58,554 nt of DNA from an uncultured Spirochaetaceae bacterium (GCA_902785455.1 CACZYY010000007.1:1-58554), one strand, 5' to 3'; counted from the stretch's first letter, positions 1-9,014 are shown. The notes: generated from the letters alone by a model not told the origin. Translations and numbers: made by a program.

Positions 1-101
1 AAGTGAATGCCAGTTCTACAAAAAGAACGGCCCACCATGCATAATGCACAGTGAGCCGAAATCGTAATCACCCTGAGGCTAACTCAATTTTTTACAGGCA
101 A

Positions 102-2030
102 CTATTTTTTCAAAATCACGAATGACTTTGCCGGAACAGAACCTGGCAATGAAGCACTCTCGGTTGGAGTACCGCTTGTGACATTGATGACTTTTGTGTA
201 GCCGGTGGTGTCAGACGACAGATCGTGTGCTTCATCAGTAGCATTAAAGAATACTCTGTATGTTTCAGATGCATTACTAACTGTATAACGTGTTACACCA
301 GGTTTTGGATTTGTAATCTTTATATTTGTAGCATTTGTAAACACAGGAGAAGATTTTCTTAAAGCTATAAGTCCCTTATATGTGTTATAAACATCATTAT
401 ATTTTTCAACAAATGACAAATCCACTGTATTTACAGTATCGATGCCAAATTCACCTGTACCATTATCCCATTTCTGTCCGCCCTTTGTATCTGCGGAATA
501 GCTGTCAGGATTTCCACGTTTTGTACGCATAAATTCCTGTCCGCCATTGATGAATGGTGTACCCTGAGCAAGCATTACAAATGCCGCACAAAGCTTATCC
601 TGTGCTTTTATGAGAGAAAGCTGATCAGCAGTAAGCTTATCAACTGTAATGAAGCTGCTTACAATTGCATCCTTGCCTTCTACCTTATCAAAGCTGAGGC
701 TGTAGTCAAGTTTATCGAACAAAGTGTAGTTATCATGACATTCAACATAATTCAAAGAACGTCCTGTAACAGAAGTGAAAGCATTTCCTCTCAATCCTGC
801 GTTAATATCAGTATCAACAAATTTTCCCTGTACCTGACCGATTCCGAAACCGCCGAATTCAGCACCCTTTATGGCATTACGAATTCCATCATTGAAACAG
901 GCAACACCGTTTGCAGCATTTGTTGTATCAGCACAATTATCAATTTTATTCTTGTCAACGCCGTTTTTAACAAGGCTTGTACCGCCAGTCCATGGCTCAC
1001 CATAAACCATTACGTTTTTATCGATCGCAGAAAGTTCCTTATAAATTTCTGCCATTGTTGCGGTGCTGTGCAAGCCCATAAGGTCAAAGCGGAATCCGTT
1101 AATGTGATAGTCAAGCATCCAGTGTTTAAGGGAGTCAATCATGTACTTTTTGAACATAGGTGCTTCACTGTCTGTTTCGTTTCCACATCCAGAACCGTTT
1201 GAATAAGAACCGTCTGAATTTATGCGGTAGTAATAATACGGAACAGTAGAATCATACAATGAACCACCTGCTGTTCCACTTGTATGGTTGTATACAACGT
1301 CCATATTGACGGCAATTCCAGCTTCATGGAATTTTGCAATCATAGTTCGTACTTCTTTGACAGCCTGAGTTCCATCTGTATAACCTGATGAAACATAGCG
1401 TCCCTCTGGAACATTGTAATGATATGGATTGTATCCCCAGTTGTAGCCGTCATCAGCATTTACCTGAGAATAGTCAAACATAGGCATAATCTGAACGTGA
1501 GTTACACCCAGGTCTTTAATATACGAAATGATTTTGTCAGAATTTGCAATGTCAAGGAATTTACCGGTTGAATCTGTTACGACAGCACGGCTCCAGTCCC
1601 GGATATGCATTTCATAAATTACTGCATCATTATAAGTTTTTGTTTCTGAACCAGTAGAACCAAAAGGATTGTAATAGCCTTCTTTTGTTCCCCATGTAGA
1701 ATCGTATGTACCGTTGTAAAGAGCTGTAGAATCAGAATTGATGTCTGTAATTTGAGCTGCAATACTGTCTGCAGAAGCGGCCTTAGCATAAATATCACAA
1801 ACGTAATATGTTGTTCCGTTATTTACAATCTGATATTTATAATATTTATAGGCATTGTAATCCTTTTGTGTAGAAGTCCAGATGCCTGTGTTTTTGTCAA
1901 AGGTCATTTGTACCGGATCAACAGCTGGTTTTCCATAAAGTTCTTTTTCAGTAGTTGAACCAGATGCCTTAGCGGCTACTGTTGCACTCTGGAATGTTCC
2001 GACATCAGCTGAGCTTGCATACAAAAGCAA
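102..2030 (-). CDS. pullulanase C-terminal catalytic fragment (GH13)
   Basis: This is the back part of the broken pullulanase, starting inside CBM48. GH13 landmarks are intact: YNWGYNP, DVVYNHT, nucleophile Asp in FRFDLMG, acid/base Glu in VYGEPWTGG and the third acid in ECHDNY. The first Met has no ribosome site and no signal peptide precedes it, so this part would not be made or exported efficiently alone. The conserved active site suggests a recent lesion, or a sequencing or assembly artefact. Confidence 0.7.
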   Translation of the reverse strand: MLLYASSADVGTFQSATVAAKASGSTTEKELYGKPAVDPVQMTFDKNTGIWTSTQKDYNAYKYYKYQIVNNGTTYYVCDIYAKAASADSIAAQITDINSDSTALYNGTYDSTWGTKEGYYNPFGSTGSETKTYNDAVIYEMHIRDWSRAVVTDSTGKFLDIANSDKIISYIKDLGVTHVQIMPMFDYSQVNADDGYNWGYNPYHYNVPEGRYVSSGYTDGTQAVKEVRTMIAKFHEAGIAVNMDVVYNHTSGTAGGSLYDSTVPYYYYRINSDGSYSNGSGCGNETDSEAPMFKKYMIDSLKHWMLDYHINGFRFDLMGLHSTATMAEIYKELSAIDKNVMVYGEPWTGGTSLVKNGVDKNKIDNCADTTNAANGVACFNDGIRNAIKGAEFGGFGIGQVQGKFVDTDINAGLRGNAFTSVTGRSLNYVECHDNYTLFDKLDYSLSFDKVEGKDAIVSSFITVDKLTADQLSLIKAQDKLCAAFVMLAQGTPFINGGQEFMRTKRGNPDSYSADTKGGQKWDNGTGEFGIDTVNTVDLSFVEKYNDVYNTYKGLIALRKSSPVFTNATNIKITNPKPGVTRYTVSNASETYRVFFNATDEAHDLSSDTTGYTKVINVTSGTPTESASLPGSVPAKSFVILKK

Positions 2031-2150
2031 TTTTACATCAGATGCTGTAGGTGCCCAAACTTTAAAAGTTGCACCATTTCTGAGCTTGCATACAAAAGCA
2101 ATTTTACATCAGATGCTGTAGGTGCCCAAACTTTAAAAGTTGCACCATTT
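2009..2150. repeat. perfect 71-bp tandem direct duplication in the pullulanase gene
   Basis: Copy 1 covers 2009-2079 and copy 2 covers 2080-2150. By eye they are identical and directly adjacent. The repeat lies at the CBM48 coding region and causes the pullulanase frameshift. Slipped-strand recombination could delete one copy and restore the gene. Confidence 0.95.
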
Positions 2151-3070
2151 GAATCAAGAGTCAATCCAAGGTCTGAATCTGAATAAAGGAAATCATTAAG
2201 GCTTTCCTTTACAGCAGCATTTGTATTTACAGAAATCTTACCGAATTTTTCATGCTGCAAAGACCAGCTTTTTGAAGCGTCAACAGCAGATGCGAGAGTA
2301 ACAAGCAAAGTATCTGTAAAATTCTTAGACCTGTCTGTTTTATTTGTATAATTTACGACATCTTTTACAGCAATAACAGAACCATCATCAGCAACCAAAG
2401 AGAATCCATTTGAGTCCGCAGATGTTTGAAGTCCGTATTTTACGCCAAGAACGACTTTCATGGTTGTCGGGCTTTCCATTAAAACAGAACTGAATGAAGG
2501 TGACATATTTTCAGTAATTGAATACACGTTTTTGTCTCCGCTGATTACCATAAAATGTTTGTTTCCAGATGCCAAATCCATTACCTGATCATCGCCAGGG
2601 TCTTTAGTCCAGTTCAGGTCCCTGATAATGAAATTAAGGTTGGCACTAGAAGTGATTGCCGCAAGAGCAGCAGTCGAAGTTTTCAAAAGAGAAGAATCAA
2701 GCACCATATAAGCAATGCCACTTGAAGAATCTTTTTTGAATTTTCCAGACGTATCATCCCAGCCAGGAGTACCGTCGCCGCCGTCCGGCCAGAGCCACAA
2801 GCCCCAGTTTGAATATTGTCCGTCCGGTCGATAGTATAAAAGAATCACATTTTGATTTGAAGGGTCAAGAGTTTTTACAAGTTCTGCACCAGATTTTATA
2901 GAAGCAGGAAACTCGCCTATTGTTCCTGGGGTTACATCAGAATTTACCTGCTCTTTTTCAGGAACTTTTTTATCATCATCATCGTCATCGTTGCTTTTAC
3001 ATGACGCAAAATTGAAGATAAATGCCGTTGCAGCTAATAACAGGGCATATTTTTTCAACAGTTTTTTCAT
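2033..3070 (-). CDS. pullulanase N-terminal fragment (CBM41 + N2/CBM48 start)
   Basis: This 345-residue frame is the front part of the broken pullulanase. Residues 1-25 are a lipoprotein signal ending in Cys, followed by a run of six Asp. Residues about 70-180 resemble the pullulanase starch-binding CBM41 (PUD) domain, with GLWLWPDGGDG near its start. The N2 domain follows, and the frame enters CBM48 at FKVWAPTASDVK. The last 15 or so residues (after LLLYASSE) come from the wrong frame of the second repeat copy. If translated as is, the product would be an anchored starch-binding protein without a catalytic domain. Confidence 0.75.
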   Translation of the reverse strand: MKKLLKKYALLLAATAFIFNFASCKSNDDDDDDKKVPEKEQVNSDVTPGTIGEFPASIKSGAELVKTLDPSNQNVILLYYRPDGQYSNWGLWLWPDGGDGTPGWDDTSGKFKKDSSSGIAYMVLDSSLLKTSTAALAAITSSANLNFIIRDLNWTKDPGDDQVMDLASGNKHFMVISGDKNVYSITENMSPSFSSVLMESPTTMKVVLGVKYGLQTSADSNGFSLVADDGSVIAVKDVVNYTNKTDRSKNFTDTLLVTLASAVDASKSWSLQHEKFGKISVNTNAAVKESLNDFLYSDSDLGLTLDSNGATFKVWAPTASDVKLLLYASSEMVQLLKFGHLQHLM

Positions 3071-3096
3071 AAGACCTCCTTATAAATATATGCAAA

Positions 3097-3122
3097 ATTG
3101 GGCTAGGAACCCCTAGCCCAAT
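3097..3122 (-). terminator. intercistronic hairpin between lipoprotein and pullulanase genes
   Basis: A 10-bp perfect stem (ATTGGGCTAG / CTAGCCCAAT) with one further G-C pair and a tiny loop. Only a short U-run follows in the leftward direction, so partial termination or mRNA 3'-end protection is more likely than full stop. It would lower pullulanase expression relative to the two upstream genes. Confidence 0.6.
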
Positions 3123-3148
3123 CTAAAAATTATCACAGAATGATATTT

Positions 3149-4750
3149 TTATTTTTTCTGTGCATAATCGAATGTCTGTTCTGCATCAGAAGTGATGTTG
3201 AACCAACCACCCTGATCTGCATATCCGTCCTCAGAGAACTGGAACTTGAAGTTCGTTCCTTCGGCAGCCTGCTCTACAACCCAAGTTCCACTAACACCAT
3301 AATCCTTTGAAACATAGAACACGATTGTTTTTGAAGCTTTATCAGGTGTTACTGTAAGCGTAGAATTAGTGAATGTAGTGCCATCGCTAGACCACTTTCC
3401 TGCTTTTACGCCAGACCAAGAGATGTTTGAATCAATCTTGACACTTGCCTTTTCTGCGATGTCATCAGGAACTTTCATTGTGATAGTGTTTGAAAGAACC
3501 TTCTGAGAAATTGTACATTCGTATTTTTCGTCAGAATTTGCCAAATCAATCAATACAAGCCAGCTTCCATCTTCCTTTGGAGTAAATGTGTATGCACCAT
3601 TGCCTGCAAGGTCCAAAGAAGGCTTTCCTGCCTCAAGATTTGCATCGACAATGTCAACAACTTTGAATTCCTGTGTAACAGATACATTTCGTTGATACTT
3701 AACTTCAATTGTAGGCCATGTTACAACGCCTTTTTCATCTGCCGTAGCACGATATTTTGCATGGTCTGTATCTGTAGCAAAAGCTGCATCTCCACCCCAA
3801 GCCTTGTATGGCCATTTTGCATCCCATCCGTCAAATGCGGCACCATTAATCCAGTATTTTGTTCCAGCTGTTGCACCTGTCATCTGGAATGTGAGCTGAA
3901 TGACAGCAGGATTCTCGATAACTTTTGCGCTGACATTTCCATCAAGATCGATGAACACAGTCATGATATAAGTGCTTCCAACAGTCTGATTTGTGACTTT
4001 TGCGTTAGACTCATCACCTTTTATAAGAGGTGAGAATGAATCTTTGCCAGCTTCTACAGTTCCACCAGTATATTTTTCTGACCAATCGAGGTTGGCGATT
4101 GCAAAATCTTCATTTGCGGCAGTTGCAACATAAGAAACTGTGTAGTAAATACCTTCATCTGTTTTGTTGCTCTGTTTAAGAATGTAGTTTGCAATGTCAG
4201 ATTTTGCTTCATACTCATCTTTGTCATTTTTATCAAGATAAGGATTACCCCAATTGCTCATTCCACCACGAAGGATGAAACCTTTGAGTTCAGGATAAAC
4301 GACAGTCTTTCCACCTTTAATTGAAGCAGTGGCATTTACACCATCAATTTTAATTGTTAGTGTGTATTTTACATTTTCAGTAAGACCTGTTGACTTACAG
4401 TTTCCACCACCACCTGTCTTATTGTCGTAAACCAAAGCAACACCTTTTTCTCCATCAGCTTCTGTAACTGTAGCATCGCCAAAAGCTCCGCCGTTCCAGT
4501 TTCCTGATTCAAAAAGAACTTTCCACTCTACTTCCGAAGAAGTAGCTGTAAATTCATAAGTATATGTATTTGTTGAGATATCTTTAGTAGTCCAATTTAC
4601 GACATTTGACCAGCCCTGCATTGCACCCGCAATACCGCCGCTAGAAAGGTCGTAAGCTTCTGTATCATGCAAGGCACCGCCGTCTGAACAACCGATAAGT
4701 CCAAGAGCGAACGCACCGGCTGCAAGTAATGAAATTATTTTTTTCATCAT
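3149..4750 (-). CDS. surface/periplasmic lipoprotein of the starch operon, function unknown
   Basis: A 533-residue protein with a clear lipoprotein signal (lipobox LIGC at about residue 21). It is rich in Trp, Gly, Thr and Asp and reads as successive beta-sandwich-like segments. Repeated phrases such as MQGWSNVVNW, GGMSNWGNPYL and WDAKWPYKAWGG recall SusE/SusF-type starch-binding lipoproteins. No family is recognised with certainty and no catalytic motif is seen. It lies 19 bases downstream of the CBM48 outer-membrane gene and upstream of pullulanase, so starch binding at the cell surface is inferred. The gene begins ATGATG after AAGGAG; the second ATG has the better spacing. Confidence 0.75.
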   Translation of the reverse strand: MMKKIISLLAAGAFALGLIGCSDGGALHDTEAYDLSSGGIAGAMQGWSNVVNWTTKDISTNTYTYEFTATSSEVEWKVLFESGNWNGGAFGDATVTEADGEKGVALVYDNKTGGGGNCKSTGLTENVKYTLTIKIDGVNATASIKGGKTVVYPELKGFILRGGMSNWGNPYLDKNDKDEYEAKSDIANYILKQSNKTDEGIYYTVSYVATAANEDFAIANLDWSEKYTGGTVEAGKDSFSPLIKGDESNAKVTNQTVGSTYIMTVFIDLDGNVSAKVIENPAVIQLTFQMTGATAGTKYWINGAAFDGWDAKWPYKAWGGDAAFATDTDHAKYRATADEKGVVTWPTIEVKYQRNVSVTQEFKVVDIVDANLEAGKPSLDLAGNGAYTFTPKEDGSWLVLIDLANSDEKYECTISQKVLSNTITMKVPDDIAEKASVKIDSNISWSGVKAGKWSSDGTTFTNSTLTVTPDKASKTIVFYVSKDYGVSGTWVVEQAAEGTNFKFQFSEDGYADQGGWFNITSDAEQTFDYAQKK

Positions 4751-4769
4751 TAAACTCCTTTAGCAAAAA

Positions 4770-7112
4770 CTAGAATTCCCAGCGGACACCGCCACGAATA
4801 GCTGCATAACCATCAAAATAGTCAACAGCATCAATACCACCTACAGCATTTCCATCCCAGCGGTCGCTTACGTTTGCACCGTTGAGGGCGAGTCCATCCT
4901 GTCCATCACCGAATTTCTTGTATGGATCCATGTTGTATACAAACTGTGCGTAAAGAATCGGAGATTTGACGCGTTTAATCTGCTTTGCAATTCCAAGTGC
5001 AAAACCAAATTTTGTGTTTTCGTCTTCTTTATAACCTTTAGCTGCATCTGTACTCTTAACAGTCTTGAGACCAAAAGCAGCACTGAGCTTGAAATCCAAT
5101 GGGAGAGTTGCCTCGGCAACCAAAGTGTTGAACAAACGAACATCATTTGCATTATCCAAACCGTAGTAAATGTTCAACTTTTTAATTGCATCCGAAACAT
5201 CATTGCATTCAACTGTAAGACCTGCATTGTTGAATAAGAACTGACTGTCAGAAGCACTGTATTTATTTGATTTTCCAGCAGCTTTTGCAAAATCATCATA
5301 GGTGAATGTATTGTATTTGAGACCAGCATTCAATGTAAGACTGATGTCATCAGTGAGATAGTAAGCGATTGTTGGCTCATATTTCATCTTTGCACCGCTC
5401 TTTACACCGAACAAAGGATCCATTTCGCTTGAACAACGTTTGTTATACCAACCTGCCGCACCATCGCTCCACCATGCAGATTCTTTATAGTATCCTTTTA
5501 CAACGTCTGAATTAGTATCAAGATGTTTGAGAGGAAGAGCTGCTGTTGCATCGAGAGCAATGTAAAGGGCATCATCCAAAAGATTTGCGTAACCAGAGAA
5601 ACCGATGTTCTGGCTATTGAGAACACCGAGAGTATTTGAAAGATCAAATGTACCATCATCATGATTCTCACGAAGGAAGAGCATTGAAGCCTCAGCTCCT
5701 CGCATTCGGTAGTCCAATGAAACGCCCCAAGATTTTTCAGCCGCATCGTAGCCCAACTTAACTTCACCGGCCATGTTGTTAACACTATTATCACCAGAAC
5801 GATAGAATACATCTGTTGAATAACCTGTATAATCAACAACACCTTTACTGTTCTTTTCTCTTAACTTGTCGCTTGACATCTGATGTGTTGCGAAAAGCCC
5901 CTGTGCAGCAAATGTGAGAGAACCTGAGCCAGCATTAAGTTTTTCTTTCATACCAAAGATGAAGTCATGCTCAACAGCGTCCTCAAAGAGTACATCGCTG
6001 TCATACATACCATTTGACTGGAAATCAAATGTAAATCCAACATTTTCAAGTTCTGCACCGAACCAACCAATGTAGCCATATTTTGTACCTTTGCGATCTG
6101 CACTCTTGTTTGGAACGAAACCTGCATCAAGTTTTATTCCTTTATCAGCAAAGAGTTCCTGAGCTTTTGTACCTGTGCTGAATGATGCGAAACCACCTAC
6201 ATGCTGATAGCCAGCATCCCAGTTTCCATCAATAGTAGTCCAAAGGATTTTTGTTCGTTTGTCTTGTTTTGCGTAGTTGAAACCTGTGCTGTAATTTACC
6301 CATGGAGTTTCAAAGCCGAACTTGAGGTGTCCAAGGTATGGATTTGAACCTGGACCCTGCATATCTGCATTTCTGTCGCTATTATCATTTGCATTTGAAA
6401 GCCAAGCTGCTGGGCTTGAAGCAAGACCGCTTGCTCCCTGTCGGAATTTTTTTGTTCCATTTCCAGAAGCATCTTTTTTGTATAATTCTATCGGCCTTTT
6501 CCAGGAATCGTTAATAGTAAGTGTGTCATCAAGCTCAGTCTCTGCAACAGCAAGCTCTACATAAACTGGCATTTCAGGTGTAACGTTTCCGCTGAATTTA
6601 GCATAGCTTTTTGCACCTACAGTAACACTGTCAATGTCCATACCTTTCTTTGTTTTGTCATTTATACCCTGTGTAAGGAATTTTGCCTGAGAGCCAAGCA
6701 TTGTCCAGGTCATGAATTTGATATTTGCTTTTTTAGCATTGGAATCGTTTCCACCACCGACAAGAGAATCAAGCTCACCGAGTGAGTTTTTACCACCAAA
6801 ACCATCATCTACGAAATCCGGAGCCTTCAAGTCTGTTGTCCAGCTTCCGTCAACGATGAACTTATACTTTACTGTTGTTCCTTTTGGGAATTTCTTTACG
6901 AGGGTAAATCCTTTTTCACCCTTCTCCATTGGCAATGCCGCATTCTGCCAGTCAGTGAAGTCACCGGCGACGAGAACTTCTGTTGCACGAGGGTTTCCAT
7001 AGAAGAATGTTGCTTCAATGGAACCATCATCCAGCTTTTTTGCCGAGATGTCTGCAAACATGAGAGCAGAACATGTCGTCAAAATAGAGATGAAACCAAT
7101 TACTTTTTTCAT
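4770..7112 (-). CDS. CBM48 glycogen-binding domain fused to a predicted outer-membrane beta-barrel
   Basis: A 780-residue exported protein. After a signal peptide (about 1-20), residues about 23-105 form a CBM48/AMPK-type glycan-binding module (EVLVAGDFTDW, then VKYKFIVDGSW). The remaining 650 residues show alternating polar and aromatic strands and end in ...GGVRWEF, a terminal Phe typical of outer-membrane barrels. I infer a surface protein that binds maltodextrin and may pass it inward, first in an operon with a lipoprotein and pullulanase. The start is the ATG at 7112, six bases after GGAGG; a TTG four codons upstream overlaps that site. Control is probably by the LacI-type operator at 7161-7176. 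Confidence 0.78.
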   Translation of the reverse strand: MKKVIGFISILTTCSALMFADISAKKLDDGSIEATFFYGNPRATEVLVAGDFTDWQNAALPMEKGEKGFTLVKKFPKGTTVKYKFIVDGSWTTDLKAPDFVDDGFGGKNSLGELDSLVGGGNDSNAKKANIKFMTWTMLGSQAKFLTQGINDKTKKGMDIDSVTVGAKSYAKFSGNVTPEMPVYVELAVAETELDDTLTINDSWKRPIELYKKDASGNGTKKFRQGASGLASSPAAWLSNANDNSDRNADMQGPGSNPYLGHLKFGFETPWVNYSTGFNYAKQDKRTKILWTTIDGNWDAGYQHVGGFASFSTGTKAQELFADKGIKLDAGFVPNKSADRKGTKYGYIGWFGAELENVGFTFDFQSNGMYDSDVLFEDAVEHDFIFGMKEKLNAGSGSLTFAAQGLFATHQMSSDKLREKNSKGVVDYTGYSTDVFYRSGDNSVNNMAGEVKLGYDAAEKSWGVSLDYRMRGAEASMLFLRENHDDGTFDLSNTLGVLNSQNIGFSGYANLLDDALYIALDATAALPLKHLDTNSDVVKGYYKESAWWSDGAAGWYNKRCSSEMDPLFGVKSGAKMKYEPTIAYYLTDDISLTLNAGLKYNTFTYDDFAKAAGKSNKYSASDSQFLFNNAGLTVECNDVSDAIKKLNIYYGLDNANDVRLFNTLVAEATLPLDFKLSAAFGLKTVKSTDAAKGYKEDENTKFGFALGIAKQIKRVKSPILYAQFVYNMDPYKKFGDGQDGLALNGANVSDRWDGNAVGGIDAVDYFDGYAAIRGGVRWEF

Positions 7113-7160
7113 CTTTTCCTCCAATATTTTATTAGCAAATACGAAAATGATTCAAACAAA

Positions 7161-7176
7161 ATGGAATCGTTTCCAA
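7161..7176. promoter_or_regulatory. LacI-family (MalR/CcpA-type) operator, leftward operon
   Basis: The near-palindrome TGGAATCGTTTCCA has the central CG and arms typical of LacI-family operators. It is the reverse complement of the site at 7687-7702 over 15 of 16 bases, so one regulator probably controls both operons. Confidence 0.75.
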
Positions 7177-7190
7177 CTGCATTTTTTCTA

Positions 7191-7219
7191 ATGTTACGAC
7201 ATAAAAAATAGTTATTCAA
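7191..7219 (-). promoter_or_regulatory. sigma-70-type promoter of the leftward starch operon
   Basis: On the minus strand TTGAAT (7214-7219), a 17-base spacer and TAACAT (7191-7196). The predicted start near 7184 puts the LacI-type operator at about +8 to +23, the classical place for repression. Confidence 0.6.
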
Positions 7220-7562
7220 AATTTTTTTTATAAATTTTTATAAAATGTTCCTTTTGTCATAATTTTGGAGAAAATGGTCACTTTCAACCAAAAAAAACGT
7301 TGTCTCCCATAAGTTACAAAATATGCTAAATAAACGGTTTCTTTCCCGAAATCAGCTGCATTTATCTTTTCTTCAATAAAAAAGTGCAAGATTTTAATAA
7401 AAACATTAATAAAATACAATTTTTTCTAGATTATTCATTGACATTTTTTCTTCCATATATTCAAGTCCCAACAAATCAAAATTCATAAAAGTGAAAATTG
7501 TACGATAGTGACAAAAAAATTATAACAAAAGGAACTTTCTCAAAAAAAAACAGAAAAATCTT

Positions 7563-7592
7563 TTGACCTAATATCATAAAAGGGTCTATAGT
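7563..7592 (+). promoter_or_regulatory. promoter upstream of malE
   Basis: TTGACC (7563-7568), an 18-base spacer and TATAGT (7587-7592). The predicted start is near 7600. Transcripts meet a T-run hairpin at 7635-7678 before reaching malE. Confidence 0.6.
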
Positions 7593-7634
7593 AAATTCAG
7601 AAAGAAAGCATAGCCTCCTTTGTGTTTATTTCGC

Positions 7635-7678
7635 GGGGGATAGCAATGCTCATATTGTCTATCCCCCAAATTTTTTTT
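7635..7678 (+). terminator. terminator-like hairpin in the malE leader (attenuator or sRNA end)
   Basis: A 9-bp perfect stem, GGGGGATAG (7635-7643) and CTATCCCCC (7659-7667), followed within three bases by eight T. It lies between the promoter at 7563 and malE, so it would end a transcript of about 80 nt or regulate read-through. Confidence 0.75.
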
Positions 7679-7686
7679 GTCTTAAA

Positions 7687-7702
7687 TTGGAAACGATTCC
7701 AA
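7687..7702. promoter_or_regulatory. LacI-family operator, malE operon
   Basis: TTGGAAACGATTCCAA, a near-perfect 16-bp palindrome with central CG, about 100 bases before the malE start. It matches the operator at 7161-7176. No LacI-family gene lies in this window. Confidence 0.75.
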
Positions 7703-7788
7703 AACAAAAAAACTTTTTCCGGGCTTGTGCATCTTTCTATAAAACAGGAAATAACGGCAGTTTGCCGTAGATTATAGGAGGATAAAAA

Positions 7789-8994
7789 ATGAAAAAAATT
7801 GTATGTGCTGCAGTGGCTCTTGCTATGCTCGCTCCAATCAACATGTTTGCTGCGAGAAAGGAACGCTCAAAGAAGTCTTCTGGAAAAGTCACTCTCAAAG
7901 TTTGGGAATCAGATGACTCAGCAAGAAAATATGTTGAATGGGCCGCAAAAGAGTTTATGAAATCTCATAAAAACGTAAAAATTGAATACGAGCACGTTGA
8001 ATCAACAGATGCCCGTGCAAAAATCGAGCTTGACGGACCTGCAGGAGTTGGCGCAGATGTTTTTGTTGCACCACATGACCACATCGGAGCTCTGGTAAAC
8101 GGCGGACACGTTGCAGAGAACACAAACAAAGACTATCTCTCTCAGTTCGTAAATGCAGCTCAGGTTGCTTCAAAGTATAACGGCAAAACTTACGGATATC
8201 CAATCGGAATCGAGACTTATGCACTCTTCTATAACAAAGATTTGATTCCAAACCCACCAAAAACATGGGATGAAGTTATCGCTTATGCAAAAAAATTCAA
8301 CAACGATGCCGAGCGAAAATATGCTTTGGTATGGCCGGTTGCAGACGGTTACTTCGACTACATGTTCATGAGTTCTTATGGTGCACAGCTTTTCGGACCA
8401 AACGGAAACGACCGAAAACAGCACAACATCAACAGCCCGGAAGCTATCAAAGGTCTTCAGTACTTCCAGTCACTCCGCAAACAGATTCTTAATGTTCCTT
8501 CTGCTGATATGACAGGCGATTTCTGTGATTCTTCATTCACACAGGGTAAAGCTGCCATGTTCATCACAGGTCCATGGAAGATTGAGGCTTTCTCTCGACT
8601 TGGCTTGAACTACGGTATCGCACCACTTCCAGCATTCCCAGGAATGTCTCAGCCAGCAACTTCATTCTCTGGCGTACGCCTTGCATTCGTAAGCTCATAC
8701 ACAGAGCATCCGGCAGAAGCAGCTGAATTCGCAGACTTCCTCACACAGAAAGCTAACCTCGAAAAACGATTTGCTCTTACAAAACAGATTCCACCACGCA
8801 AAGACATCACAACAAATGATCCTTTGAGCAACGGAATCCTCGAGCAGACTAAATACGCTATTCCAATGCCAACAATTCCACAGATGAACACATACTGGTC
8901 TGCCATGGGCGCAGCTTATGCCGGAATCTGGGACGGCGATGATGTTGTAACAGACTTGAACAGCGCCGCAGCCTCAATGGACAGTGCTAAATAA
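7789..8994 (+). CDS. malE: maltose/maltodextrin-binding protein of an ABC transporter
   Basis: The periplasmic solute-binding subunit that captures maltodextrins for MalFG. It is 401 residues with an N-terminal signal peptide (about 1-21, ending near FAAR) and no lipobox. The mature part is a family-1 solute-binding protein: VTLKVWESDD strand, GVGADVFVAPHDHIGALVNGG, YGYPIGIETYALFYNKDLIP, and GKAAMFITGPWKIEAF near residue 265. All are close to MalE of Gram-positive and Gram-negative bacteria. GGAGG sits eight bases before the ATG. First gene of malEFG-amylase, followed by an intercistronic hairpin. Sugar specificity is inferred from neighbours. Confidence 0.92.
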   Translation: MKKIVCAAVALAMLAPINMFAARKERSKKSSGKVTLKVWESDDSARKYVEWAAKEFMKSHKNVKIEYEHVESTDARAKIELDGPAGVGADVFVAPHDHIGALVNGGHVAENTNKDYLSQFVNAAQVASKYNGKTYGYPIGIETYALFYNKDLIPNPPKTWDEVIAYAKKFNNDAERKYALVWPVADGYFDYMFMSSYGAQLFGPNGNDRKQHNINSPEAIKGLQYFQSLRKQILNVPSADMTGDFCDSSFTQGKAAMFITGPWKIEAFSRLGLNYGIAPLPAFPGMSQPATSFSGVRLAFVSSYTEHPAEAAEFADFLTQKANLEKRFALTKQIPPRKDITTNDPLSNGILEQTKYAIPMPTIPQMNTYWSAMGAAYAGIWDGDDVVTDLNSAAASMDSAK

Positions 8995-9014
8995 AATTTA
9001 AAAAACTATCATTA

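Larger units (their letters stand above)
102..3070 (-). pseudogene. pulA: type I pullulanase lipoprotein, frameshifted by a 71-bp tandem duplication
   Basis: The intact form would cleave alpha-1,6 branches of starch and pullulan at the cell surface. It reads from a lipoprotein signal (lipobox FASC) through an Asp-rich linker, a CBM41-like starch-binding domain, a CBM48 domain and a GH13_14 catalytic domain with the YNWGYNP signature. Two direct 71-bp copies at 2009-2150 shift the frame (71 is not a multiple of 3). Removing one copy leaves 2898 bases, exactly 966 codons, and rejoins VWAPTASDVKLLLYASS to ADVGTFQS. A strong ribosome site (AAGGAGG) precedes the ATG at 3070. It is the last gene of the leftward starch operon. 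The lesion could be real, phase-variable or an assembly error. Bases 1-101 downstream show nothing I can name. Confidence 0.88.
7113..7788. other. divergent control region between the two starch operons
   Basis: A 676-base A+T-rich spacer without a credible gene. It holds a leftward promoter (7191-7219) and operator (7161-7176), a rightward promoter (7563-7592), a hairpin with T-run (7635-7678), a second operator (7687-7702), and a small hairpin (7754-7768) before the malE ribosome site GGAGG at 7777-7781. Nothing recognisable was seen in about 7220-7560. Confidence 0.75.

Noticed and set aside
1..101. Possible terminator or gene end at the left edge
   Set aside because: Only weak, interrupted inverted repeats were seen and no reading frame of note.
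7228..7419. 63-codon minus-strand frame in the malE upstream spacer
   Set aside because: Low-complexity A+T-rich translation, no ribosome site, and it lies in the control region between divergent operons.
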